A stretch of 64,000 nt of DNA from Candidatus Zixiibacteriota bacterium (GCA_022571845.1 JACZXB010000002.1:107979-171978), one strand, 5' to 3'. Counted from the stretch's first letter, positions 18,097 through 27,862 are shown. Notes: generated by a model not told the origin, from the letters alone. Numbers and translations: made by a program.

Positions 18097-18148
18097 ACCT
18101 TTCGACTCCCTTGAGTACAGGGGACCTTGTTCGCTCAGGGTGACGTGG
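18097..18148. repeat. Repeat family R4, copy c (diverged)
   Basis: acctttcgactcccttgagtacaggggaccttgttcgctcagggtgacgtgg. Confidence 0.75.
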
Positions 18149-18157
18149 CCATGCTGG

Positions 18158-20554
18158 TCAGCACGGTCCCGGGGGGTCGCCGCCGCGGAATATAAAGTCG
18201 ACCAGGTAAGTCAAATCCAGGATATTGGCTGAGTCACCATCTCCATTAACATCACTCTCTTCGGGACAAGCACCCGGGTCTCCGCTGCCGCGGAATATAA
18301 AGTCGACCATGAAAGTCAAATCAAGAATACTGGCGTCATCACCATCGCCATTTAAATCGCCACGATTGCCGTCACAGCAGGGAGGCGTGAATTTGGTCAC
18401 AAAGGCATCCCAACCAACCTGATCGGTTTGGTATTCTCCCTCGGTAGGGAAATCGATGGAAGTAGTATAGCCGTTAATATAAATATTGCCGAAATTGCCA
18501 ACCGAAATGCTTCTGCCAATGTCGTCACCACTTCCCCCCAGATAAGTGCTGTATACCAGGGCATTGCCTGAAGAATTGAGTTTGGTCACGAAGGCGTCTC
18601 TACCATCTTGATCGGTTTGGAATTCTCCCTCGGTTGGGAAATCGGTGGAAAGAGTCCAGCCCGTAACATAAGCATTGTCGGAAGCGTCCAATGCAATGCC
18701 AAGGGCCTCGTCATTACTACTTCCTCCTAAGTAAGTGCTGTAAACCAAAGCATTGCCGGAAGAATTTAGTTTGGTCACAAAGGCATCGGTCCCACTTTGA
18801 TCGGTTTGGTATTCTCCTTCAGTTGGAAAGTCCGTGGAGAAAGTAAAGCCGGCAATATAGGCATTGCCGTAATCGTCCACCGCGATGCCCCAGCCTATAT
18901 CACTGCTGTCTCCCCCCAAATAAGTGTTGTAAACTAAAGCGTTGCCGGAAGAATTTAGTTTGGTCACAAAGACATCTCCTTCTCCCTGATAGCTTGCCTG
19001 ATATGCACCCACGGTTGGAAAATCGGTGGAAAAAGTATAGCCGGTAATATAGGCATTGCCGGAACCATCCACCGCGATGCCAAAGCTTATATCAAGATCA
19101 CTTCCTCCTACGTAAGTGCTGTAAACCAAGGCATTGCCGGAAAAGTTTAGTTTGGTCACAAAGACATCAAAGTTACCTTGGTGGGTAGCCTGATATGCAC
19201 CCTCAGTTGGGAAATTGGTGGACTGAGTATACCCGGTAACAAAGGTATTGCCGGAAATATCCACCACGATGCCCCAGCCTACATCACTGCCATCCCCCCC
19301 CAGATAAGTGCTGTAAACCAAAGCATTGCCGGAAGAATTTAGTTTGGTCACAAAGACATCCCAGACACCTTGAAAGGTTTGGTATGCTCCCTCGGTTGGG
19401 AAATTGGTGGAATTAGTATTGCCGGTAATATAAGCATTGCCGGAACCGTCCACAGCGATTCCATTACCAGCATCATAACCATTTCCCCCCAAGTAGGTGC
19501 TGTAGACCAAAGCATTGCCGGAAGAATTTAGTTTGGTCACAAAGACATCCCTGCCACCCTGATCGGTTTGGTATTCTCCCTCGGTTGGAAAGTCGGTGGA
19601 AACAGTTTTACCGGTAATATAAGCATTGCCGGAATCGTCTGTTGCGATCCTTGTGTTTGTCTCATCACCACTTCCCCCCAGGTAAGTGCTGTAAGATAAC
19701 AGAGGGTCGATTACCAGAGGTAGAGCCGGATTGTAGCTGCTAAGTTCAAACCCAAATGAATTATCACCCATCATTTTGTATTCACCTTCAACAACAATAC
19801 GGGAGTTATTTTCTATCTGATATATAACCGGGCGTTGTTCAATTACTTCACCCCATTTAGTTGTAACTATTAGCTCTCCACTTCCATTAATTGAGATTGA
19901 TTCTGCCCCCTCATAATGTATCCTTATTTGGGAATAGTCAGCGCCGGGGGAGACTATAAAATCATACTCCATCTGCCTGCCGTTGCCATAATACTTCAAG
20001 TTTATACCGTCATATATTTCTTCGTACAATACGGCAGAGAAATTAGGAACATCGGTATGCCATTCATTTGGGTCATTGCCGATGAAGTAGTTGCATTTGT
20101 AGTCCATCATATCAACACCAATCATTCGCGGATTTGGATTGGCTCCCACAAATGTCGCTTTGATCATCATAGTTTCGACAGACTTTGGTTCTCTATCAAA
20201 AATATCATCAACAGGCATGCCATATCTCTTATCTACAATAGAGATTGGTTTGTTATCCTCTGATTCAATAGTTCTCGTAAACTGATAATAGGCGCCGTCG
20301 GATGCAAACCACATGGTGGCTCCGTTAGCATTAGCCCTAAAAAGAACTTGATCGTCCCATTGGCCCTGATTTGCAGTAAAAGCCAGCGGCATGGAGGTGA
20401 TATTTCTGGTTATTTGGACGTTGGACAGATTATCTTTTACGATTGATTCTTTTGAGGAAGCTATTTGTGCTGTTAAAGACACCAAAACAGCAAGAAAGAT
20501 AGTAATTAGGTGCCAAAGTTGTGGATTACCTTTAAGCATAAATCTTCCTTTCAA
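18158..20554 (-). CDS. Secreted SBBP-repeat beta-propeller protein with C-terminal dockerin-like tail
   Basis: Signal-like N-terminus; seven repeats STYLGGSG..DxSGNAYITGxTxSTDFPTEGxYQ...DVFVTKLNSSGNALVY; tail DLNGDGDDASILDLTFMVDFIFRG...DVNGDGDSANILDLTYLVDFIFRGG. Confidence 0.9.
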   Translation of the reverse strand: MKGRFMLKGNPQLWHLITIFLAVLVSLTAQIASSKESIVKDNLSNVQITRNITSMPLAFTANQGQWDDQVLFRANANGATMWFASDGAYYQFTRTIESEDNKPISIVDKRYGMPVDDIFDREPKSVETMMIKATFVGANPNPRMIGVDMMDYKCNYFIGNDPNEWHTDVPNFSAVLYEEIYDGINLKYYGNGRQMEYDFIVSPGADYSQIRIHYEGAESISINGSGELIVTTKWGEVIEQRPVIYQIENNSRIVVEGEYKMMGDNSFGFELSSYNPALPLVIDPLLSYSTYLGGSGDETNTRIATDDSGNAYITGKTVSTDFPTEGEYQTDQGGRDVFVTKLNSSGNALVYSTYLGGNGYDAGNGIAVDGSGNAYITGNTNSTNFPTEGAYQTFQGVWDVFVTKLNSSGNALVYSTYLGGDGSDVGWGIVVDISGNTFVTGYTQSTNFPTEGAYQATHQGNFDVFVTKLNFSGNALVYSTYVGGSDLDISFGIAVDGSGNAYITGYTFSTDFPTVGAYQASYQGEGDVFVTKLNSSGNALVYNTYLGGDSSDIGWGIAVDDYGNAYIAGFTFSTDFPTEGEYQTDQSGTDAFVTKLNSSGNALVYSTYLGGSSNDEALGIALDASDNAYVTGWTLSTDFPTEGEFQTDQDGRDAFVTKLNSSGNALVYSTYLGGSGDDIGRSISVGNFGNIYINGYTTSIDFPTEGEYQTDQVGWDAFVTKFTPPCCDGNRGDLNGDGDDASILDLTFMVDFIFRGSGDPGACPEESDVNGDGDSANILDLTYLVDFIFRGGDPPGPC
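18380..19700 (-). repeat. Seven tandem ~189-bp (63-aa) coding repeats inside the SBBP gene (approximate bounds)
   Basis: ggaagaatttagtttggtcacaaag recurs with 189-bp spacing (e.g. 19331 and 19520). Confidence 0.85.
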
Positions 20555-20646
20555 TTAAGAAAGTTTATAGTGTACTTAATGTCTAAAACTATCATATTAA
20601 GATAGATATTACGGCAAATTAAACAAGTATTTTTCTCCTAACTCTA

Positions 20647-20721
20647 TTTGAGAGTGGACGGTATGGGTCCGATTGGGGGACTCGTAAAGCTCCAATTATT
20701 GGGGGAGATTTTGGTGAGTAG
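20647..20721 (+). pseudogene. RAYT 3'-end remnant
   Basis: FESGRYGSDWGTRKAPIIGGDFGE*; DNA closely matches 17912-17978 downstream of the resident RAYT. Confidence 0.8.
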
Positions 20722-20733
20722 GTTTTGGTTTTT

Positions 20734-20764
20734 GGCAGAACCACTAAAGGGCAAAGTGCCCTAC
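20734..20764 (-). repeat. REP element copy 7 (variant), adjacent to RAYT remnant
   Basis: ggcagaaccactaaagggcaaagtgccctac. Confidence 0.8.
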
Positions 20765-20961
20765 GAAATGCTTCCACTAAATGTTCCCATGTCACAATTA
20801 AGTCATTGTGAGGCAGGTGGTTAATATCCATCTTGAATTTTTCTACTGTGCAAAAAAAACACAAATTGTGCTAAATTTGAACAGATTTTTGCCGAAATAA
20901 GAAAATGGCAACGAATACCCGGTTTTTTGATATTAAAATAGTGAATCTATAGAAAATGCGC

Positions 20962-20989
20962 TTGACAAAATCTTGTAAATTGTTATACC
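20962..20989 (+). promoter_or_regulatory. Sigma-70-like promoter of tRNA-Thr/tuf operon
   Basis: TTGACA - 16 bp - TATACC, upstream of tRNA-Thr. Confidence 0.6.
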
Positions 20990-21038
20990 TTGCCATCTTG
21001 CCTGTAAAACGGCATTTTTTTTGGCTGAAGAAATTTCA

Positions 21039-21111
21039 GCCCAGATAGCTCAGTTGGTAGAGCACATCCTTGGTAAGGATGAGGTCACCAGTTCAATCCT
21101 GGTTCTGGGCT
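21039..21111 (+). tRNA. tRNA-Thr(GGT)
   Basis: GCCCAGA/TCTGGGC acceptor; CATCC-TTGGTAA-GGATG anticodon arm. Confidence 0.95.
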
Positions 21112-21160
21112 TGTTTAAATTTTGAAGTTAAGTTGGTAAAACGAAAGGAATATAGCTGCT

Positions 21161-22375
21161 ATGGCCAAGGCGAAATTTGAGCGCACGAAACTGCATGTAA
21201 ATGTTGGTACAATCGGTCATGTTGATCACGGAAAGACAACTTTGACTGCGGCGATGACCATGTATTTGTCTCGCAAGAGCGGTAACACAGAGGTCCGTTC
21301 GTTCGACTCTATCGATAACGCTCCTGAAGAACGTGAACGGGGCATAACCATTGCCACCTCTCACGTAGAATATGAGTCAGAGAATCGTCACTATGCCCAC
21401 GTCGACTGTCCCGGTCACGCGGACTATGTCAAGAACATGATAACCGGAGCGGCTCAGATGGATGGAGCGGTTCTGGTGGTGTCGGCTTCCGATGGTCCTA
21501 TGCCCCAGACGCGCGAGCATATTCTTTTAGCTCGTCAGGTTGGTGTTCCTTATATCATAGTTTATATGAACAAGGTCGACCAGGTAGACGACCCGGAGCT
21601 TTTGGATTTAGTCGAGCTTGAGGTCAGAGAGCTTTTAAGCAGCTATGATTTTCCGGGAGATGATATACCTGTTATTCGGGGTTCGGCCTTGCAGGCCATG
21701 ACGGCCGGTTTGGATGAATCCAAGAGTCTGGATGATCCGGCTTTCAAATCGATAGATGAGTTGATATCTGCTTTAGATAATTATATCCCTGAGCCTAAGC
21801 GTGAGATTGACAAGCCATTTTTGATGCCGATTGAGGATGTTTTTTCGATAACTGGTCGCGGCACAGTGGGAACAGGTCGAATTGATCGCGGCATTATCAA
21901 GGTCGGCGAAGAGGTCGAAGTAGTCGGTATCAAAGACACCACCAAGACAGTAGTCACCGGCGTAGAGATGTTTCGTAAGCTTCTTGATGAGGGTCGTGCC
22001 GGTGATAATGTTGGTCTTCTTTTAAGGGGCGTCAATCGCGAAGATATAGAGCGCGGTATGGTATTAGCCGAGCCGGGTTCTATAAAGCCTCACACCAAGT
22101 TTAAGGCGGAAGTATATATATTGACCAAAGAAGAGGGTGGCCGTCACACGCCTTTTTTCACCGGTTATCGTCCCCAGTTTTATTTCAGGACAACCGACGT
22201 GACTGGCATAGCCCAGCTTCCCAGCGGAGTCGAGATGGTCATGCCGGGTGATAATGTAACCATGGATGTCGAGTTGATAATGCCCATAGCTATCGAGAAA
22301 GAGCTTCGTTTTGCCATACGTGAAGGCGGCAAGACCGTCGGCGCCGGCGTTGTCAGTGAAGTGATTGAAGGATAA
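21161..22375 (+). CDS. tuf: Elongation factor Tu
   Basis: [38 protein letters not shown]. Confidence 0.98.
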   Translation: MAKAKFERTKLHVNVGTIGHVDHGKTTLTAAMTMYLSRKSGNTEVRSFDSIDNAPEERERGITIATSHVEYESENRHYAHVDCPGHADYVKNMITGAAQMDGAVLVVSASDGPMPQTREHILLARQVGVPYIIVYMNKVDQVDDPELLDLVELEVRELLSSYDFPGDDIPVIRGSALQAMTAGLDESKSLDDPAFKSIDELISALDNYIPEPKREIDKPFLMPIEDVFSITGRGTVGTGRIDRGIIKVGEEVEVVGIKDTTKTVVTGVEMFRKLLDEGRAGDNVGLLLRGVNREDIERGMVLAEPGSIKPHTKFKAEVYILTKEEGGRHTPFFTGYRPQFYFRTTDVTGIAQLPSGVEMVMPGDNVTMDVELIMPIAIEKELRFAIREGGKTVGAGVVSEVIEG

Positions 22376-22387
22376 GTAGAAAGAACA

Positions 22388-22696
22388 ATGGAAGCACAAA
22401 AGATAAGAATCAGGCTGAAAGCATACGATCATTACGCTTTAGACCGTTCGACAAAAGAGATAACTGACACGGTGCTGCGTACTGGTGCGCGTATTATCGG
22501 ACCTGTGCCGCTTCCGACCAAGCGCACGGTTTATACTGTGTTGCGCTCTCCGCACGTAGACAAGAAGTCGCGTGAACAATTTGAAACCAGAATACATAAG
22601 AGATTAATTGATATTTACGAATCGACCCCGGCCACAGTTGACGCTTTGATGAAGCTCGATTTGCCGGCTGGTGTGGACGTCGAAATAAAAACCTGA
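22388..22696 (+). CDS. rpsJ: 30S ribosomal protein S10
   Basis: [14 protein letters not shown]; synteny. Confidence 0.98.
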   Translation: MEAQKIRIRLKAYDHYALDRSTKEITDTVLRTGARIIGPVPLPTKRTVYTVLRSPHVDKKSREQFETRIHKRLIDIYESTPATVDALMKLDLPAGVDVEIKT

Positions 22697-22707
22697 TAGA
22701 TGATCTG

Positions 22708-23334
22708 ATGAAAGAAATTCTAGGAAAAAAACTTGGAATGACCCGGGTCTTCCGCGATAACGGCGAGGCTGTGCCGGTTACCGTGATAGAAGCGGGGCCA
22801 TGCTATGTCGTTCAGGTCAAAACAAAAGAAAAAGACGGCTACCAAGCTTATCAGGTAGGCTTTGGGTCGCAAAAAGAAAGTCGCTTCAACAAGCCTTCAA
22901 AAAAGAGATTTGAAAACGCCAACGTAAAACCAACCCGCTATCTTCGGGAAATTAAGTTCGACGAAAGTGAACTCGAAGCCGGCGCTGAAATAAAGGCTGA
23001 TATTTTCAAAGAAGGCGAGAGGGTTGATGTAACCGGCATCTCGCGGGGACTCGGTTTTTCAGGTACTATGAAGCGACATCATTTTTCCGGCGGAGATAAG
23101 ACACACGGTCAATCTGACCGCTGGCGGGCGCCCGGTTCTATCGGACAGTCATCAGATCCCTCGAGAGTATTCAAGGGCATGAAGATGTCCGGCAGGATGG
23201 GAAAAGATAAAGTAACCGTTTTGAACTTAGAAGTAGTGCGAGTCGTACCGGATGAAAATCTGATTCTTGTAAAGGGCCCTGTTCCCGGTTTTAATGGTTC
23301 GCTGGTAAAAATTCGAAACTCGAATAGAAGATAA
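22708..23334 (+). CDS. rplC: 50S ribosomal protein L3
   Basis: ILGKKLGMTRVF; synteny. Confidence 0.98.
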   Translation: MKEILGKKLGMTRVFRDNGEAVPVTVIEAGPCYVVQVKTKEKDGYQAYQVGFGSQKESRFNKPSKKRFENANVKPTRYLREIKFDESELEAGAEIKADIFKEGERVDVTGISRGLGFSGTMKRHHFSGGDKTHGQSDRWRAPGSIGQSSDPSRVFKGMKMSGRMGKDKVTVLNLEVVRVVPDENLILVKGPVPGFNGSLVKIRNSNRR

Positions 23335-23340
23335 AGTCAG

Positions 23341-23964
23341 ATGATAGTTAAGGTTTACAATCAGGATGGCAAAGAGGTCGGCAAGGTAACTCTCAAGCCG
23401 GAAGTTTTTGGCGTTGAGCCAAACCCGTCGCTGGTCCATCAGTATGTGGTCAATTATCTGGCTCGCCAAAGACAGGGTACGGCCAAGACCAAACAGCGCA
23501 GCGAAGTTCGCGGCGGCGGCAGAAAGCCTTATCGCCAGAAAGGCACAGGGCGCGCCCGGGCAGGTACTATCCGTTCACCTCTTTGGAGAGGTGGCGGTAC
23601 TGTTTTCGGCCCTCAGCCAAGGTCATATGGTTCTAAGCTGCCTAAGAAGATGAAGAGAAAAGTATTTCAGTCAATATTTTCCGATAAGGCTCAGAGTAAG
23701 TCAATTAAGGTGCTGGATAAAATTTTATTCGATGAGCCTAAAACCAGGGCTATGGTGAACATGCTGGCCAATTTGGGATTGGAAAATAAGAAGTGTCTGG
23801 TGCTCGATGAAGGCAAAAACGATAACCTGGTCATGTCCTGTCAAAATCTTCAGCGTACCAAGTATACGCGCGCTTCACTGGCCAATGGCTACGATCTGAT
23901 CAATGCAGAGGTTCTGGTAATGACCAAAGCCGGCCTTGACAAGGTTCAGGAGGTGTTCGTATGA
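23341..23964 (+). CDS. rplD: 50S ribosomal protein L4
   Basis: RGGGRKPYRQKGTGRARAGTIRSPLWRGGGTVFGP. Confidence 0.98.
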   Translation: MIVKVYNQDGKEVGKVTLKPEVFGVEPNPSLVHQYVVNYLARQRQGTAKTKQRSEVRGGGRKPYRQKGTGRARAGTIRSPLWRGGGTVFGPQPRSYGSKLPKKMKRKVFQSIFSDKAQSKSIKVLDKILFDEPKTRAMVNMLANLGLENKKCLVLDEGKNDNLVMSCQNLQRTKYTRASLANGYDLINAEVLVMTKAGLDKVQEVFV

Positions 23965-24254
23965 GCCACGATTCACGCCAGCTGATTTATTCTCATATTG
24001 CTACAGAGCGCACGACTGATTTACGCACTAAGAACAATGAATACGTATTCAGGGTTGCTAAAAAGGCAAATAAACACGTAATCAAAAAAGCAGTTGAAAA
24101 CGCCTTCAAGGTCAAAGTTGTAAATGTCCGCACATTGGTGGTCCCCGGGAAAACTCGCAGAGTCGGGCGGCATCCTGAGGGCAAAACTGTAAGCTGGAAA
24201 AAAGCATTTGTCAGGCTTAAAGACGGCGAAGTAATTTCGATATTTGAGACTTAA
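23961..24254 (+). CDS. rplW: 50S ribosomal protein L23
   Basis: Sequence and synteny. Confidence 0.95.
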   Translation: MSHDSRQLIYSHIATERTTDLRTKNNEYVFRVAKKANKHVIKKAVENAFKVKVVNVRTLVVPGKTRRVGRHPEGKTVSWKKAFVRLKDGEVISIFET

Positions 24255-24275
24255 TGATTAGGGCAGATATATAAG

Positions 24276-25109
24276 ATGGCTATAAAAAAGTTTAGACCGG
24301 TTACACCGTCGCTCAGGTTCAGGACTGTTCCTGTATTTGATGACGAAATTACGTCGAGCGTGCCGGAAAAGTCTTTGATGAGGCCGCTGAAGAAATCAGG
24401 TGGCCGCAACAACAAAGGTCGCATTACAGCCTATTGCAGAGGCGGCGGACACAAGCGCCGCTACCGCCTAATCGACTTTAAGAGGAATAAGTTTGATGTC
24501 CCGGCCAGGGTAGCTTCAATAGAATACGATCCGAATCGTTCGGCCCGAATCGCGCTGCTTCATTATCTTGACGGCGAAAAAAGATATATTGTTGCTCCGG
24601 CTAATCTCAAGGTAGATACTATGGTTGTCTCGGGCGAAAATGTTGACAACAAAATTGGCAACGCCACCAGGTTGCAGCATATGCCGCTGGGAACAATCTG
24701 TCACAATATTGAATTGCGTCCGGGCAAAGGCGCTCAGATGGCCCGCTCGGCCGGCTCATTTGTTCAACTGGTGGCTCGTGAAGGAAACAAAACGACACTG
24801 AAAATGCCTTCCGGTGAAGTTCGTATAGTGCCCACTTCCTGCTTTGCAACTTATGGTCAGGTTTCGAATCTGTTTCATAAAAATGTCACCTGGGGCAAAG
24901 CCGGCGCCTCACGCTGGAGAGGCAGAAGGCCGTCAGTCAGAGGTGTGGCCATGAACCCGGTTGACCATCCTATGGGTGGCGGCGAAGGCCGTAGCTCCGG
25001 CGGACGTCATCCTTGCACACCCTGGGGTAAACCGACCAAGGGCTACAAGACCAGAAGTAAAAGAAAATCACTGGCCCATTTAGTGGAAGATCGCAGAGCG
25101 AAAAAATAG
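24276..25109 (+). CDS. rplB: 50S ribosomal protein L2
   Basis: [25 protein letters not shown]. Confidence 0.98.
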   Translation: MAIKKFRPVTPSLRFRTVPVFDDEITSSVPEKSLMRPLKKSGGRNNKGRITAYCRGGGHKRRYRLIDFKRNKFDVPARVASIEYDPNRSARIALLHYLDGEKRYIVAPANLKVDTMVVSGENVDNKIGNATRLQHMPLGTICHNIELRPGKGAQMARSAGSFVQLVAREGNKTTLKMPSGEVRIVPTSCFATYGQVSNLFHKNVTWGKAGASRWRGRRPSVRGVAMNPVDHPMGGGEGRSSGGRHPCTPWGKPTKGYKTRSKRKSLAHLVEDRRAKK

Positions 25110-25125
25110 GGAGTAGACTGAACTA

Positions 25126-25425
25126 ATGCCACGTTCATTAAAAAAAGGACCGTATGTAGACGAGAAGCTTCAGAAAAAAGTTGAGGCTCTTAACGAATCA
25201 AATGAAAAGAAAGTCATCAAGACCTGGTCGCGACGCTCAACCGTCCTGCCGGAATTTGTGGGGCATACCTTTGCAGTTCACAACGGCAAGAAATTTGTGC
25301 CGATTTTTGTCACAGAAAATATGGTTGGACATAAACTTGGTGAATTTTCTCCCACCAGAACATTTCGCGGCCACGCCGGCAAATTGACCGAACGCGGATC
25401 TGCTATAAAGAGAAGTGCAGGATAA
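25126..25425 (+). CDS. rpsS: 30S ribosomal protein S19
   Basis: [13 protein letters not shown]. Confidence 0.98.
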   Translation: MPRSLKKGPYVDEKLQKKVEALNESNEKKVIKTWSRRSTVLPEFVGHTFAVHNGKKFVPIFVTENMVGHKLGEFSPTRTFRGHAGKLTERGSAIKRSAG

Positions 25426-25433
25426 GAAAAGCT

Positions 25434-25994
25434 ATGTTAGTGCGCTCAACAGCAAAATTGAAATATGTCAGCATCCCGCCGCGCAAAATGCGCTTGGTTG
25501 GCGACATGGTAAAAGGACTTCCGGTTGAAGAAGCGCTTAACGTGCTTAACTTTACTCCCCGTATCGCGGCCAGGCATATCGCTAAAACTGTCAAGTCCGC
25601 CGCCGCCAATGCTCTGTCGATTCAGGGGACTGACCATCTGAAACCGGAAGACTTAGTGGTGAAAAATGTGATAGTAGATTCGGCCCCTACTGCCAAGAGA
25701 TTGAGATTTCAATCAATGGGACGTATCTACAGAATCAGAAAACGTTTCTGCCACCTGACGATACATCTCGAAGGTGAAGCAGACATAACTACCCAGCCAG
25801 CAGCAAAGTCGGCCAAGGCAGGCAAGTCCGCCGAAGCTGACAAAAAAGCTGCTGCAGTAAAGAAATCGAAAAAAGTCGGTGCTAAGAAAGCGGTCAAGGC
25901 AAGACGTCAAAAATCCAAAGCGCCGGCAGTTAAGGCTAGAACTACCGCAGCCAAAAGAACAACAACAAAGGCTGTCAAAAAAGGTAATAAGTAA
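25434..25994 (+). CDS. rplV: 50S ribosomal protein L22 with Lys/Ala-rich C-terminal extension
   Basis: L22 core followed by ~75-aa AKSAKAGKSAEADKKAAAVKK... tail. Confidence 0.96.
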   Translation: MLVRSTAKLKYVSIPPRKMRLVGDMVKGLPVEEALNVLNFTPRIAARHIAKTVKSAAANALSIQGTDHLKPEDLVVKNVIVDSAPTAKRLRFQSMGRIYRIRKRFCHLTIHLEGEADITTQPAAKSAKAGKSAEADKKAAAVKKSKKVGAKKAVKARRQKSKAPAVKARTTAAKRTTTKAVKKGNK

Positions 25995-26012
25995 GAGGTT
26001 AGGAATTTAGTT

Positions 26013-27125
26013 TTGGGTCAAAAGACACATCCCATTGGGTTCAGACTGGGCATAATTCGCACCTGGAACAGCCGCTGGTTCGCGCCGGGATATAAGGTTG
26101 CAGATTTACTGTACGAAGATATACTGATAAAGAAATATGTAAAACGCCGTCTGGAAAACGCCGGTATCTCAAGCGTTCAGATTGCACGCGTCCCCAAGAG
26201 AGTATCAGTAGATATTCATACTTCGCGCCCCGGAATAGTGATTGGTCGAAAAGGAGCCGAAGTTGATAAGCTTCGCGATGAGCTCAAGCTTTTGACCGGT
26301 AAAGATATTGTATTGAACATTGTAGAAGTAAGAAAGCCGGAGTTGGATGCAGCTTTAGTGGCAGACTCGATTGCCAGGCAGCTTGAAGGCCGAGTTTCGT
26401 TTCGGAGAGCTATGAAGAAGTCTCTGGCTGCTACAATGAAGATGGGAGCAGTTGGCATAAAAATTCAATGCGGCGGTCGGCTGGGAGGTGCTGAGATTGC
26501 ACGCTCAGAAAAATATCACGCCGGCAGAGTTCCTCTCCATACTCTACGTGCTGATATAGATTATTCCATCGCAACCGCTCACACAACTTACGGCTGCATA
26601 GGAGTCAAGGTATGGATTTGCCGGGGCGAAATTATGGGAAAGGGTAACTTTGTCGGCCAGCCTGAACAGCAGCGTGAAACCGAGCGACCAGGCGAGCAGC
26701 AGGCGTCACGGCACCGTCCTGAGCATCGCAGACCCAGGGGAGGTGGCGACGGCAAACGTCCTCGCGGTCGTGTCCGCAAAGCCGGAACAGGCGACCAGGC
26801 TCCCAAAGGCCGTCGTCCAGATGCGCCGTCAAAACCGACCGGGCAGAAAGCAACTATGCCGAAGAGAACAGATGCTAAGCCAGCAGGCGGCCAGGCTCCC
26901 AAAGGGCATCGTCCTGATGCGCCGTCAAGACCGACCGGGCAGAAAACAACTGTGCCGAAGAAAACCGATTCAAAGCCAGCAGCCGGCCAGGGCTCAAAAG
27001 GGCAGCGTCCAGAGGCGCCATCAAAAGCGACCGGGCAGAAGACAGCTATGCCGAAGAAAACTGATTCGAAGCCGGCAGCGGGGAAACCGGCTGCAAAGGC
27101 TAAAGATGACTCTAAAGAGAAATAA
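26013..27125 (+). CDS. rpsC: 30S ribosomal protein S3 with long repetitive C-terminal extension (TTG start)
   Basis: [36 protein letters not shown] motif; extension of 3 x 32-aa repeats. Confidence 0.96.
   Translation: MGQKTHPIGFRLGIIRTWNSRWFAPGYKVADLLYEDILIKKYVKRRLENAGISSVQIARVPKRVSVDIHTSRPGIVIGRKGAEVDKLRDELKLLTGKDIVLNIVEVRKPELDAALVADSIARQLEGRVSFRRAMKKSLAATMKMGAVGIKIQCGGRLGGAEIARSEKYHAGRVPLHTLRADIDYSIATAHTTYGCIGVKVWICRGEIMGKGNFVGQPEQQRETERPGEQQASRHRPEHRRPRGGGDGKRPRGRVRKAGTGDQAPKGRRPDAPSKPTGQKATMPKRTDAKPAGGQAPKGHRPDAPSRPTGQKTTVPKKTDSKPAAGQGSKGQRPEAPSKATGQKTAMPKKTDSKPAAGKPAAKAKDDSKEK
26793..27080 (+). repeat. Three tandem 96-bp repeats encoding the rpsC extension
   Basis: CAG of (G/D)QAPKG at 26796, 26892, 26988: exact 96-bp period. 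Confidence 0.95.
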
Positions 27126-27164
27126 GGAAATCAATAATATTTCCGGATTGATAAATTTATGTTA

Positions 27165-27581
27165 ATGCCAAAGAAAACAAAGTTCCGTAAAATGCAGCGC
27201 GGCCGCAGAGGCGGCAAAGCTAAAGGCGGATATAATATTGATTTTGGTGAATACGGCCTGAAAGCTCTTGAGCCTTGCTGGATGACAAATCGTCAGATTG
27301 AAGCAGCTCGCGTGGCTATGACGCGCTATATCAAACGTGGCGGTAAAATCTGGATCAGAGTGTTTCCGGATAAACCGGTAACCAAAAAACCTGCAGAGAC
27401 CAGAATGGGTAAAGGTAAAGGCGCCCCTGAATATTGGGTGGCAGTTGTTAAGCCGGGTAGAATTATGTTTGAAGTTGAAGGAGTCTCTGAAGAGCTGGCC
27501 AGAGAAGCTATGCGTCTGGCCTCCCGGAAGCTGCCGATTAAAACGAAGTTTATCCGCAGAGAAGATACGGAAGGCGTCTAG
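27165..27581 (+). CDS. rplP: 50S ribosomal protein L16
   Basis: [17 protein letters not shown]; synteny. Confidence 0.97.
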   Translation: MPKKTKFRKMQRGRRGGKAKGGYNIDFGEYGLKALEPCWMTNRQIEAARVAMTRYIKRGGKIWIRVFPDKPVTKKPAETRMGKGKGAPEYWVAVVKPGRIMFEVEGVSEELAREAMRLASRKLPIKTKFIRREDTEGV

Positions 27582-27583
27582 TA

Positions 27584-27844
27584 GTGAATAAAGTTCCGCA
27601 ATTTAGAGAGTTGACCAGAGCAGAGCTTGAGCAGAAAAGAGCTGAGCTGATGGATGAAAAATTTAATCTGCGTATGCAGAAGTCTCTCAGGGCTCTGGAC
27701 AATCCGCTTCGCTTAAGACAAATCAGAAGAGAAGTGGCACAGGTCATAACCATACTGCGAGAGGACGAGACAAACATAAGAAAACTTGCTGAAACAACTA
27801 CTACGGTCTTAGGTGATGCCAAGACAAAGGATAAGAAGAAATAG
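27584..27844 (+). CDS. rpmC: 50S ribosomal protein L29
   Basis: RELTRAELEQKRAELMDEKFNLRMQ; synteny. Confidence 0.95.
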   Translation: MNKVPQFRELTRAELEQKRAELMDEKFNLRMQKSLRALDNPLRLRQIRREVAQVITILREDETNIRKLAETTTTVLGDAKTKDKKK

Positions 27845-27862
27845 CAGATAGAGAAGATTAAG

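Noticed and set aside
18380-19700. Considered a CRISPR-like array because of regular spacing in the SBBP region
   Set aside because: 189-bp coding repeats, fully in frame, with no unique spacers or cas genes; they are protein propeller blades.
20619-20864. 81-aa minus-strand ORF
   Set aside because: Antisense to the RAYT remnant and REP copy 7; no protein features.
26588-27165. Long overlapping ORFs in rpsC (26650-27165 + and 26588-26902 -), possible overprinting
   Set aside because: The 96-bp repeat unit is divisible by 3, so alternative frames stay open automatically; no independent evidence of coding.
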